A DNA stretch of 64,000 nt from Bremia lactucae (Eukaryota; Oomycota; Peronosporomycetes; Peronosporales; Peronosporaceae). The stretch is from assembly GCF_004359215.1 (NCBI RefSeq), contig NC_090620.1, positions 2,722,799 to 2,786,798 on the forward strand, read 5' to 3'. Of this stretch, positions 52,680 through 62,990 are shown one piece after another. A program made the translations under genes and the position numbers. The number at the start of each line of letters is the position of its first letter. The first letter of the stretch is position 1. The notes under the pieces were generated by a model that saw only the letters and a list, made by a program, of their open reading frames with translations, was not told the DNA's origin and searched no databases.

Positions 52680-53535
52680 CCATGCAAGGCTTGAGGCCTT
52701 TATGCGATATGAATCCTCCCAGATCGGACAGGTCCATGATCACCTTGCGGCATCTATGCCAACTCAGTACATATCTGTACCTGATCCAGAGCCTGAGGCT
52801 CACCCTCTAGTTGTCAATGTGAAGACATTTGAGGGAAAGAGGGAGAAATCTCCCTTTTTAAATTAAGCAGATGGAGATGTCCATTGATTCCGCCTTGATC
52901 TTAACAATACGACAAAAGGTGGTTATGGCCATTTTCAAGCTCGGAGTTAGAGCCATGGACTTGGCACTCCCGTACAGCACGTCCATAAACGAAGCGTTTC
53001 CCGCATGGGGTTCGCTGAAACAGCAAAAACCCACCATGTTTGCACCGCCTGATCCGGCTTTTCACATGCGATCACGGCTCATAGCGATAAACGAACCCTA
53101 GGGGACTATGTCCAGGATCTGAGAACTTTCATTGCGTATGTGCATCAAGACCCGGCGCAAGAAGCAATTGTTGAAACAGTCTTTACGGATGATCTCAATG
53201 AGGGCGTTGCCCGGACGGAATTATTCCAATCCTATCCTGTTTCTTTCAAAGAGGCAGTCGCCATAGCGCTACGCGCTGACTTCAACTTTAAGTCTGCTGG
53301 TGTTAGCACGCCTGTTTACCGTACAAGCTCTTCGAGCACATTAGTACGGTCTAATAACCCGAAGCCCATGAATCTAAGCCCCGTTGACGAAGGAGAAACT
53401 GTACTTTATGCTGAAACACAGCATAAGGACAACCCCAGATGTTATGTGCGGAAGCACGATACATTTACGTCCGGCCTGTCTCCTACGCATACGCGTAAAG
53501 CTCGAAAGAGCACCAAGTCCAACCTATACTAGAAA
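52680..53535 (+). pseudogene. Family B element: gag relic
   Basis: 52690-52860 keeps the N-terminal part (VVNVKTFEGKREKSP). 53100-53532 keeps the end of the capsid domain (LGDYVQDLRTFIAYV near 53098, NEGVARTELFQSYPVSFKEA) and a Ser-rich linker. The zinc knuckle region near 53435-53480 is damaged. The middle is full of stops. Confidence 0.7.
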
Positions 53536-53729
53536 TCTGGTACGGTGCGGGACAATGTCGATATCCAGCAGGTGTGAGGCGCCCTACAAAAGGGACTAGG
53601 CTTTGTTGAACCTCTAGGAGGTGTGAGTAAGCAGGCCTATCCCCAATTAGCTCGGTCCGTAATGGCACGGGGCGTGAGTACATGCCTGGCTTTTAAGTCG
53701 CTCAAGCGACTCTGAAGGGCTTTGATAAG

Positions 53730-54090
53730 ACATGGTCGATTTTAATTAATTCAGGACCGTCATGCAATTATGCTCGACGTCTTTTCCTTGAGAGAAATAA
53801 AAAATACGTTCAGGCGATCAAAGTGATAAAATCACTGTTCGCTTAGCGACTGGGACTAGTGTCCCTCTTCCTAAAGTTCCGTTGAGCTTAGGTATGAAAT
53901 TTTTTGGACTATGACAGTTTGAAACGCTGTCTCGTCCTTGATTTGGATTCGCGATATGATCTCATCCTTGGTATTGCCTGGCTAGAACACGATGAGCCAT
54001 GGATTGATTGGAGGTCTAAGACCTTAGGCGCCACACGCAATGTTCCTAGCAAAGTTTTGGAGAGTCACGAACCCACCTTTGCTAGGCAAC
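53730..54090 (+). pseudogene. Family B element: protease relic
   Basis: 53730-53800 reads FDKTWSILINSGPSCNYA (DSGA changed to NSGP). 53904-54020 has DLDSRYDLILGIAWLEHDEP, the C-terminal protease motif. Stops lie between. Confidence 0.7.
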
Positions 54091-54239
54091 AAAAGCGCTA
54101 TTGGCGCGAATCACTGACTGAATCTGTCAGTGTGTTAGACATTGGAATGTCTGAGTCAATAAGCTCCAATGGTATAAACATTAATTCTAAGCCCGACTCA
54201 GGAAAAGGGGGTTGAATGGCACGTACCCAGTCGAGTGAT

Positions 54240-55080
54240 ACTCGTTGTAATAACGATTCACTGAATGCTGAAAGCATTGTGGCCTAAGGCCGAGTTATCA
54301 AGGGTATAATATCCCTGAGATACGTGGAGTGGCACGTCTAATTCCACCGAGTATTGTAGGCCGAGGTGGCATCATACTGAATGTCAGTAGTGACCCTATT
54401 GGCGGCTCACCAGGGCATCCCGCTTCATTGAAAAGCGCGGCCTTAAAGCAGATTCTGCAAAGGTGAAAGCCATGGTCGATTGACTGATTCTTCAAAACCA
54501 AAAGGACCTACGTAAGTGGCTAGGCCTGGTCAATTACTTGCACAATTACAGCGGAAACTACGCTGATCTGGTCCGGCCATTATCCATCCTTATGAATAAG
54601 GATACCGATTAGTGCTGGACATCATCGAAAATGATGCCTTTGAAGCAGTGAAGGACAGACTGATTCGTGTTCCAATTTTGGAATTTCCGTGTCGTTTGTC
54701 ACGCATCTGACTTTGCCATGGACAGTGCTCCATTAAAAATGATGTCGATGGACGGAAACGCGTAATTGCGTTGGAATCTATACAGCTTAAGCTGCAGAAC
54801 AGAACTATCGTATTCGTGACGAAGATTTAGTTGCCAGGAAGTATGCTCTTGTCAAATTCAGAGTACATCTGTTTGGCTGTAAGTCTTTTGTGGTCTATAC
54901 AGATCCTGTGTCTTTACGAACAACGATTCAGTTGCCTTATCTCTCACAAAGAATGGCGAGAAGGCTTTCTTTCTTTGCCGGATACAGCTTTCAAGTATTT
55001 ATAACCCGGGAAAGCAAAATCCTTCGGCTAATGCGATATACCGCCGTCCTGGCTATGAGCTTGCTCATGAGACGACTGTG
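54240..55080 (+). pseudogene. Family B element: RT end and RNase H relic, RT core deleted
   Basis: RT palm motifs are not found. 54510-54600 has LRKWLGLVNYLHNYSGNYAD (RT-RNase H connection). 54700-55000 has CHASDFAMDS, KFRVHLFGCKSFVVYTDP and PYLSQRMARRLSFF of RNase H. There are frameshifts and stops throughout, and most of RT is missing between 54090 and 54500. Confidence 0.7.
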
Positions 55081-55179
55081 ACGTCACCGATCACTGATTA
55101 AATTCGCTTGGCAAATGCCAAGAATGACCAGTGCGTGGCTTTGCTTTGTGCTCTTGCTAGCAAAGAGCTCTAAAATTCG

Positions 55180-56420
55180 GACACTAAATTGTTGGCTCGT
55201 TTACGGGCAACCTTACATCGCTATTCCACCGATAAGGGCTTCTGTTCTTTTCGACTGAAGCCGCGGACTTTCCACGCATCGTCGTTCTTCACGATTAGGA
55301 GATGGAGTATAGAATTATCTATGAGGCACATGATACTGTTTCCAGTGGTCCGTGGTCATCTCGGCCGAGAAAAGACTTACGGATCTGAGAGCCAGAGTAT
55401 TTGGTGACCCAAACTCTAAAAATGGGTCTGCAACTATGTTTGCACATACGAAACTTGTCAACGGGCTAAACTCTTGCCACACGCGACGGCACCGTTCGCC
55501 AATTACTCGTATCGACGAAGTGTTGGCAGTCCATTAACATGGGTTTTGTGTTTTTCCTTACGAAATATTCGGCAGGTAACATGGGCATCGTGGTCTTTGG
55601 TGACCGTTTGAGCAAAATGGCTCATTTAGCGGCTGTGCCCGATACCCTTGATGGTGAAGGTATAGTAAAGCTGTTCAGTGATCGCGTGTTTCGACAACAC
55701 GGTTTGCCTGTGGCAATTGTCTCGGACGGAGACCTCCGTTTCACGAAAAAAATATTGATAATCGATTATCCGGGTGCTTCGCATCAGATCAAACATGTCC
55801 AAAGCGGACCGTCCGCAGACCGCTGCTCATACTGAACGTGTTAATCGCGTCATTGAAGATGTTCTGCGCATGTGACACCAAAGCGCTGGAGCATAATGCT
55901 CCCGGCTGTTGAGTTTGCGTTATAAACGCTGTGCATGCCTCTCCGGGTTATATTCACGCGTTAATGGGACACGTGGCGTGAATGGCCTCACACACCCAAG
56001 CGTTCCAATCACGCTACCACTACGTAATTTAAGGCTTGGTGGAGGAAGAATACCCGATCGGCTTGCTGATATCAGCCTTTTGACGGTTACGAAACAGGTC
56101 AACGAGCTTCTCGCAACAAGATTCAATGACTTAAGACATGTGCGAGATACAATAGCTGATATCAAAGACAAATAAAAGAACAAGCGGATGCTAAAGGCAG
56201 TAGCTGTATTAATTCTTAGAAGGTCGGTTGACCAAGTATTACTTAATGAAAAAAATCTAAGTATCCGCGCTAATTTAAGACCAAATTGCGTCCGCGCTTT
56301 ATCGGGCCATTTACGATCGTAGCCAAAGAGGACTTAGCTTACACGCCTAACCTCCCACGCAAGCTGTGTACACACCCAGTGTTTACGTTGGCCTACTTGA
56401 GCCCTATAGGGAACCCTCCC
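55180..56420 (+). pseudogene. Family B element: integrase and chromodomain-region relic
   Basis: 55310-55500 holds the HHCC finger remains (HDTVSSG ... CQRAK). 55540-55900 holds the DDE core (GIVVFGDRLSKMAHLAAVPD, then VFRQHGLPVAIVSDGDLRF). 55960-56175 holds the C-terminal region (ADISLLTVTKQVNELLATRF). 56280-56410 leads to VYTPSVYVGLLEPY, a chromodomain start. Matches the piece at 6987-7760. Confidence 0.75.
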
Positions 56421-56559
56421 ATGTGAGTTGCTGCATCTTTATCAGGAGGTCTAGTTAGCCCTCTAAACAAAGCCGAAAACGCTCCAACGTCAACTGACGA
56501 TCTTGAATTGCACTAAATATACGCTCCATTGAAGCAAGATTCTCACGAAGAAGTTGCAA

Positions 56560-57690
56560 CTCGTGCCTAAACGCCAAAACAGATGCCGCCGATATTCCGA
56601 CCTTGCTCGACGAGCAGAAAACATTATGTTCCACGTTGTGTAACTTCTGAATCGACGTCGTTGTAACGGTTAATACCAGTATCTAATAAAGTGGCTTGGG
56701 TACCACCCGTCGGAAAACCCGTGGGAGTATGAGATTCTTCTTCGGCAAGATTGCCCGTACGCCGTTGACGTTTTTGAGCCCCACGCTCAGGGGAAACTTG
56801 CGTCGAGCGACGCTTCCCATAAATAGAGTTAGGAAGAGATGAATTATCAGCCTCAAAGCGGCTGAGATCCACGGTTGCGTGAGCAACCGAAGCATGAGAG
56901 TTTTGGATGGATGTTGCGGTCGATACGCCGAGCTTAATTGACCTTTGGTAACTTCTCAATGTCAAAGCTGAGTTTTCGCTTTAAATGAATGTCAGCCACA
57001 TCTGCAGAGTATGTAAAAGACCAAAAATTCGAAAGGAGACGGCCCGGTGGGCCTATCTACATACGATTCTTCGTTTTCGGTTTTCAGCTCGTTTACATGC
57101 AAAACGATTGAAATCTCCCTCATTGAGGATACAGAGGCACCACGAGCTTGACTTCGCAGACGCGCTAAACACTAACGAGGCGACATAATCACGGGGTAAG
57201 ATCTCGCTTATTTCGAGCAGCGTGCTCGGCGAGCTCCTTCGACGTAGTCGTCTTGGGTTCAACAGCCCAGATATGCAGCTTACGACCAGCAACCTCTTGG
57301 ACGCTCTCTTCCGCACTAAGTGTGAATTTAGATTAACTATGGGCTTTTTCCTTTGCGAGGGCCACAGTACGGCGATGAAGTAGCTTCTCCCTGAGGATGG
57401 CCTGCTCTTGCTCTACATCGAGCGGGTTCGTTGTAATATTGGCCTCCAGGCCCGGTGTTCCACGTATTGCGGTTTAAGTATCCGCTACACCACGTTCTGG
57501 GAACAGATTGGGATTCTTACGAGACTCGTCTTCACAATGGTGCGTACTTGTGTTGGTTTCCTTACCCTCCTCTTCAGACGAAAGTTTAGTCTCGAAAGGC
57601 ACCAACCCTTCGTTATTCAGAAAGGCGGAAACGGTCGGTGACTCTGGCTTCGGTGTCATAAGACGAGAGGACGAAAACACAACTGCAAGT
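56560..57690 (-). pseudogene. Long antisense frame of family B between pol and 3' LTR
   Basis: On the minus strand one frame runs from 57680 to about 57180 with only three in-frame stops: acidic, Ser-rich start (SSEEEGKETNTSTHHCED), LDVEQEQAILREKLLHRRT and VQEVAGRKLHIWAVEPKTTT. After a frame change, 56965-56624 adds VSPERGAQKRQRRTGNLAEE, with a basic nuclear-localisation-like block. The sense strand of the same region is closed by many stops. The homologous region 8040-8900 keeps the same nucleotide blocks. No known domain. Confidence 0.5.
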
Positions 57691-57751
57691 TTAGCTGTTC
57701 AGTAACCTCAAAAAGGAAATGCGTGAGAAAGTCGACACTCTGTGTCAACAG

Positions 57752-57965
57752 TCTGAGGGGGGGTTATGGGGTACACTTCGGTTAGTAAATCGCTAGTGTA
57801 GTACATTTCACATTAAAAGTCGATTACCCTATTTTCTTTTTAAAATAGGCATTATGAAATTAAAAACATTTATAATAGGTAATTGGAGTGGTTGCCACCA
57901 GATTTCTATCTGTGGCCTAAGAGTATTTTATATCAGTTCGAGTAAGGTTTATAATTTTAAGTTGT
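57752..57965 (+). repeat. Polypurine tract and truncated 3' LTR of family B
   Basis: TCTGAGGGGGGG precedes TTATGGGGTACACTTCGG, matching the LTR starts at 9085 and 52063. Similarity continues, with gaps, to about 57965 and perhaps to a GCGAGGTC block at 57982. Confidence 0.6.
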
Positions 57966-58320
57966 TGCTGCTGCAACGTAGCGAGGTCACGCTAATGGCT
58001 TTTGAAAGAGCAGTAGCACCAGAGCCACCAAAACCTTAAACGGAAAATACCGACCAATCACGAGGGCATTCACGCAAGCCTCAGGAAGGTACTAGCCACT
58101 CGAATATCAAAAGGGAACCCTAGATTGATTTTAAAGGCTTTGCAGTTCAAAATTGTAGAATTGAATGATTAAAAGAAAGCCGTATTTTGGTCAACTACTG
58201 CCACCATTGGGTAATAACCACTTGATTCACTACTTGATTGGCTTATATGTTAGGATCATCCAGGCCTTCAAGTAGAGTCAGTCTTGCAGCTACGCCTACT
58301 TCAAATCCTACTTCCGTCGC
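57966..58320. other. Spacer between the transposon and GRX5
   Basis: No recognised gene. The last 100 bp probably contain the GRX5 3' untranslated region and terminator. Confidence 0.45.
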
Positions 58321-58909
58321 CTACTTCTGTTTAAATTCTGCAAGCAGCTCGCCCAGCTCACCGGACTTGTTCATATCCGTGATGATGTCGCAGCCGCCAA
58401 CAAATTCGCCGTTCACATACAGTTGCGGGATCGTCGGCCATTGCCTGTAATTAATAGCAATATCAATTAATCGTTTTTATTTCTCTCCTTGAAAATTAAA
58501 TCACGTACGAAAATTTCTTAACACCTTCCCGAATTTCCGGGTGGTCGAGCACATTGACGCTGTCAAAGCTCACGCCTTGAGAGTGCAGAATACGCACCAC
58601 CTGCATACTAAAGCCACACTGCGGAGCTGATGGCGTACCTTTCATATAAACCATTACAGGGTACTTTTTGACGTGACTTTCAATCATCTTTTGGATCTCG
58701 TTCGGCTCGGAAGACTTGGCAGCGTGAAACTGTGGCTGGAAATCCGAATGCGAGTCTTTGTCGCCCTCAGCCGAAAACATTCGCAATTGTTGCATCTGCA
58801 CTACAGCCATAGGCACAGCAATTTGCTGTACTGCCAATCCCGTGCGTTTACTACTCCGCAAAGCCGCTCGCGCCGAGCGATGAACGATCGTGGTTATCAT
58901 TTTGCTCAA
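58321..58909 (-). CDS. GRX5: Monothiol glutaredoxin, mitochondrial Grx5 type
   Basis: Two exons on the minus strand: 58909-58509 and 58444-58321, with a 64-bp GTACGT...TACAG intron, joining KKFS to [12 protein letters not shown] in phase; 174 residues. Residues 1-45 form a basic, Ser/Arg-rich mitochondrial presequence. The glutaredoxin domain starts at about 70 with the glutathione-binding Lys in VYMKGTP. The active site CGFS (Cys98) marks the monothiol class, followed by WPTIPQLYV and GGCDI, the glutathione and iron-sulfur binding loops. Grx5 proteins pass [2Fe-2S] clusters from the ISU scaffold to target proteins. The start codon is 106 bp from that of the divergent THP3-like gene. Confidence 0.95.
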
Positions 58910-59015
58910 AATGAAAAATGAGCAAGCACAAACGAGGCGTACGATTGGACAAAAATACTAATCGACGGCACCATCACTCTACCAAAAAACCGTCGAGTTT
59001 AAGCCAATCGACAGA
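58910..59015. promoter_or_regulatory. Shared divergent promoter region GRX5 / THP3-like
   Basis: 106 bp between the two start codons. An ATG at 58918 in another frame opens a 78-codon plus-strand frame overlapping the next gene; it could act as an upstream ORF but has no domain. Confidence 0.45.
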
Positions 59016-60855
59016 ATGGAGACAAACCCGCGGAGCGCCAGTCTGGCGGCGAAGCAGGCTGCGGCATCAGCGGCTGCACGTTTTGCCGGCTACGCGACGT
59101 TTTATGCGTCGAATACGTCCTCGCTACATCCGAATTCAAACTCTACAACAGTGAATTCGTCCGTGGGTATGCCGCCACCGCGCGCTGCCATGTATAGTGG
59201 TCCTCGTGGCCCCCCGCCGCCTCGCCTTCCGCCTTTAACCCATGGATTTGCCCGTCCACCGCCTATACCACCGCAATTTGCATTAAATGCCCGAGGACCA
59301 CCACACATGCGCCCACCGCCTCGTCCAGCGACGTCCCAGTGGCAATGGAGTACCGGCAAGAGTGTCCAAGCGCCTGCTTCCGTCACTGCCGTGGGTTCAG
59401 CGCCACCTATTAAGTTTAATATTCACCCATTAGGCCGTGGAATGCTCCCTCGAAGCTTGAATCCACCTTCTGGACCGTTTGCAGTGTCTACGCCTGCAGC
59501 ATCTACTCCCGCACCCGCTTCTATTGGAAGCAATGCCAAGTGGCCAGACTCACTTCACGATTACGTGAAGCGAGCGTTTGCACGTTGCAAAGGAGCTGCA
59601 GACCAGAAAATTACGCAAAATTCGTTAAAAGAATTGATTACCAATGCCATTATGACAAGTAGTTTATGGACAACCAATTGGACGGCCAAGCCGTTGCCAG
59701 TGCTTGTAGGAGACTTACCAGCTGCAGGTTTGCCAACTCAGCTAAACGGACAGCATTTGGAAGGAACGGCTCTTGCAACAACGTTATTGCGCCCGAAAAA
59801 GAAAGCAAAAAAGCGTCCGTGTAACAATAGTGAGTCGGGCTTGGTCGATCTTGAGCGAAAGCATCAAAGGAGACAGCGATTTCAAGTCTCTTTGCAAGAA
59901 TTACATAGTTTCGTGACGCCAGAAGTCGATCCAAAGTCTTTACAGGTCCTTACGCTCGACGGCGACTTGGATTTGGCGGCCATGGTGATTAAAGGTACTA
60001 GTCAGACCGTGGAGAAAGAATACTTGCGATTAACGTCGCCCCCGCATCCTTCGACCGTGCGACCTGAATCAGTGCTGCATCAAGCGCTGGCGCTTGTCCA
60101 GTCAAAGTGGAAATCGGGGGACCACGATTATGTCTATGCGTGTAGCCAGCTCAAGTCGATTCGTCAGGATTGTACGGTCCAGCATATCCAGAACGACTTT
60201 ACCGTGCTCGTGTACGAAAGTCACGCTCGCATTGCGCTCGAATCGGGCGATATTAATGAATTTAATCAATGCCAGACGCAACTTCATGAATTGTACGAGA
60301 AACTCGATCGAGGCGACGTGATTGAGTTCCTTGCGTACCGAATCTTGTACTGTGTGTACGTGTCGCTCCAAGCGAAGAAGAATGACTCGAATAGCGGTCA
60401 ATTGGGCATGTACAATGTCCTTGCGATGGTGACTCCTACGAGACGTGTCGATCCCGTGATTGTTCACGCGCTCGGGGTGCGCCACGCGGTCGCTATGAAT
60501 GATTATCATGGTTTTTTTCAACTCTATGTAGATGCTCCTAATATGGCAGGTTATTTAATGGACGTGATGGTGTCGACAATTCGTCTCAATGCGCTTCGAG
60601 CGATGTGCAAAGCGTACGTTTTCAAAGTAGTCGTCGTCGGTGGAGTGACACTAACGGGACTTGCTTTATGTTCATAGGTATCGTCCAAGTCTTCCAGTGC
60701 AGTTTATTCGGAGAGAATTGAAACTCGAAGGCAAGACAGGAAATGCATTTCTACGTCAATCGGGTCTAGTATTTGTTAAAGGCGACACGACTCGGGTGGA
60801 TACGAAAGCTTCGAACGTTGTACGGGTGCTAAGCAATGCGTCGTCGCTAATATAA
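59016..60855 (+). CDS. SAC3/GANP family protein (THP3/LENG8-like)
   Basis: Two exons, 59016-60613 and 60678-60855, with a 64-bp GTACGT...CATAG intron joining AMCKA to YRPSLPVQF in phase; 591 residues. Residues 1-180 are low-complexity, Ala- and Pro-rich (PPPRLPPLTHGF, GPPHMRPPPRP). The SAC3/GANP domain starts at about 290 (RRQRFQVSLQE, SLQVLTLDGDLDLAAMVIKGTS), continues with TVEKEYLRLTSPP, DYVYACSQLKSIRQDCTVQ and ARIALESGDINEFNQCQTQL, and ends in a PCI-like part. THP3/LENG8 proteins act in mRNA processing and transcription elongation with other PCI proteins. The start was chosen at METNPRS, the first in-frame ATG. Confidence 0.88.
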
Positions 60856-61343
60856 GAACGAGGCTACATTCTCATGAAGAGTTCAAGAAAGAGAGCTGGT
60901 TAATGCCAAAAGCAATGTGAAAAGCAAAGTAGTGGGGCTTTCGAGACATTGGTGAGGTGAGGTATTCGTAGCTGCAATGTTTTGTGATCATGTCTGCTGT
61001 TTCTTCACCCTTTTTGCCATTGCTCTTCGCCAAGTATGAAAACGTATTGCGTCAAGTCGCTATTTAACGAGGCGATGAAGACTCTGTACAAGGCAATGAA
61101 AGGAAGAGAAGGACAGAGAAAGACGCGATAATGGTTCCAACTTGGTTGATAGCGAAGAAGAAGGGTTTCTATTTCTTGTCATGCTTGCATATTCTCACTG
61201 TTTTCGCCTTGCTCCGCTTCGTCCAGCCTCGACTCGTACGATGCTATTCAATGTAAACAAACAAGTAAAGAGCTTTCATGGTGCTCGTGTTGATTCTCTA
61301 GAACGCTTCGTCTTGTCGTCTAGAGCTTGCGCTTTTGTTCTAA
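60856..61343. other. Intergenic region, 3' ends of two convergent genes
   Basis: No gene recognised. Frames here and over the following chorismate synthase gene are shadows. Confidence 0.5.
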
Positions 61344-62693
61344 TCATTCATCTTCGTGCTTACTGCCATCGCGTCCTAATTGAATCATTGCCGCATCAGC
61401 AATTGCAAGTGCTGCCATCGACTCGACGAGAGGCACGACTCGCGGGAGCACACATGGATCGTGACGGCCCTTGGCTTCCAGGACCGTGTCCTGGCCATTG
61501 TACCCCACAGTCGACTGGGCTCGGCCAATAGTCGACACGGGCTTAATTGCAACTCGAAAGTAAATGTCAGCGCCACTTGTAATTCCTCCCAGCACGCCTC
61601 CAGCATCGTTCTTGGTGACCCCAAGCTTTTCAGGCTGCTTTCCATCCGAGCCAGCACAGAACGGATCGTTATGCTCCGACCCGCGCTTGCTCGTACCTGC
61701 AAAGCCCGAGCCAATCTCAAAGCCCTTGGTTGCTGGAATCGACATCATGGCATGCGCTAGCACAGCTTGCATTTTGTCAAAACACGGCTCGCCAAGTCCT
61801 ACAGGAGCGTTGCGAATCACACACGTGACGACGCCACCTGTCGAGTCATTGTTTGCTTTGACCGCACGTACGACTGTGGACATGGCGCATGCTGACGGTG
61901 GATGGGGACATCGTACTGGAATGAGATCATCTGTAAGCCACGCATTTAGATTTGCGGGCACTGGCACTATGGTTCCATAGCGATTGTAAACCACCTCGGC
62001 CGTATCAATATACGCTGGTGTCTTGACGTCCTCTGATGTCTTTACAAATTCATCATCATACACCTTATCAAGGTCCGACTGCTTCATACTATCGTCTACT
62101 TTCCTCCACTTGGTAGGGTCGCGTAGAATTCGAATCGAGCCCATTGTATCGACCTCGTCACGAGTGTAAATGGCTTTCTTTGGATCGTTTAAGAGTTCGC
62201 GGGGCATTTCAACCGTCCCGATGGAACTTACCCAGCATACAATAGTCGTGCCGTATTTCTCTTTAAGCCACTTTTCGGCAACCGCGCCAGACGCAACACG
62301 ACCAATGGTTTCGCGCGCGCTGGCACGGCCACCCCCACTACTGGCGCGGGTGCCGTATTTCATCTGATACGTGTAGTCCGCATGGCCTGGGCGAGGCACG
62401 TTATCCATTTCTTTATAATCCGTTGGACGCACATTTTCGTTTGGTACAAAGAGCGCAAGCGGCGTGCCAAGCGTGTATCCCTTCTCCGTGCCACTAAGGA
62501 TCGACACGAGGTCTTTTTCATCACGGGGAGTCGTGAGTTTGCTTTGCCCCGGTCGACGACGCGTGAGCTGCGGTTGAATATCGGCTTCGGTTAGAGCTAA
62601 GGACGGAGGTACTCCATCAACGATGCAGCCTACACCCTTGCAGTGAGATTCCCCGAAGGTCGTCACTCGGAAAAAGCGGCCAAAGGTACTCAT
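61344..62693 (-). CDS. aroC: Chorismate synthase
   Basis: An uninterrupted 449-codon gene. It converts 5-enolpyruvylshikimate-3-phosphate to chorismate, the last shikimate-pathway step, using reduced FMN. Family motifs in order: FGESHCKGVG (residues 13-22, catalytic His17), RRRPGQSKLTTPRDEKD, SGTEKGYTLGTPL, RPGHADYTYQMKYG, RASARETIGRVASGA, and near the C-terminus GGVLGGITSGADI and KGRHDPCVLPRVVPLVES with the second active-site His. It is longer than bacterial AroC (about 360) mainly through an insertion at about 170-235 (YTRDEVDTMGS ... SEDVKTPAYID), as in eukaryotic forms. The DAHP synthase gene lies directly upstream on the same strand. Confidence 0.97.
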   Translation of the reverse strand: MSTFGRFFRVTTFGESHCKGVGCIVDGVPPSLALTEADIQPQLTRRRPGQSKLTTPRDEKDLVSILSGTEKGYTLGTPLALFVPNENVRPTDYKEMDNVPRPGHADYTYQMKYGTRASSGGGRASARETIGRVASGAVAEKWLKEKYGTTIVCWVSSIGTVEMPRELLNDPKKAIYTRDEVDTMGSIRILRDPTKWRKVDDSMKQSDLDKVYDDEFVKTSEDVKTPAYIDTAEVVYNRYGTIVPVPANLNAWLTDDLIPVRCPHPPSACAMSTVVRAVKANNDSTGGVVTCVIRNAPVGLGEPCFDKMQAVLAHAMMSIPATKGFEIGSGFAGTSKRGSEHNDPFCAGSDGKQPEKLGVTKNDAGGVLGGITSGADIYFRVAIKPVSTIGRAQSTVGYNGQDTVLEAKGRHDPCVLPRVVPLVESMAALAIADAAMIQLGRDGSKHEDE

Positions 62694-62791
62694 GGTGTGT
62701 GTGTGTCGTTACCGTTTGCAACAATTATTGTATTAATCATAAGCAAACGCATAAATTTATGTAATTGTTATATTTGTATCACAGACAATAA

Positions 62792-62864
62792 GCTCGCGTG
62801 GCCCAATGGATACGGCGCTGCCCTCCTAAGGCAGAGATTGCGGGTTCAAGTCCCGCCGTGAGTA
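62792..62864 (+). tRNA. tRNA-Arg(CCT)
   Basis: 73-nt cloverleaf. Acceptor GCTCGCG pairs with CGTGAGT (with G-T pairs) and the discriminator is A. D-arm TGGCCCAATGGATACGG; anticodon stem CTGCC/GGCAG with loop CTCCTAA (anticodon CCT, reads AGG); T-arm GCGGG-TTCAAGT-CCCGC. No intron. Encoded opposite to the two flanking enzyme genes, in the 297-bp gap between them. Confidence 0.95.
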
Positions 62865-62990
62865 ACGTTTTGGTTGACAATAATTTATTGGCAACAAGAA
62901 CGTTTCTTTCGTTTTTACATTTCATACCAAATTTTAAATTCCAATTTAAAAAAAATGGCCAATGCGATGCTGTCTATTAAGGCTACACAT

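Noticed and set aside
61142..61980. Plus-strand ORFs of 126-138 codons over chorismate synthase
   Set aside because: Chorismate synthase is clearly encoded on the minus strand with all family motifs.
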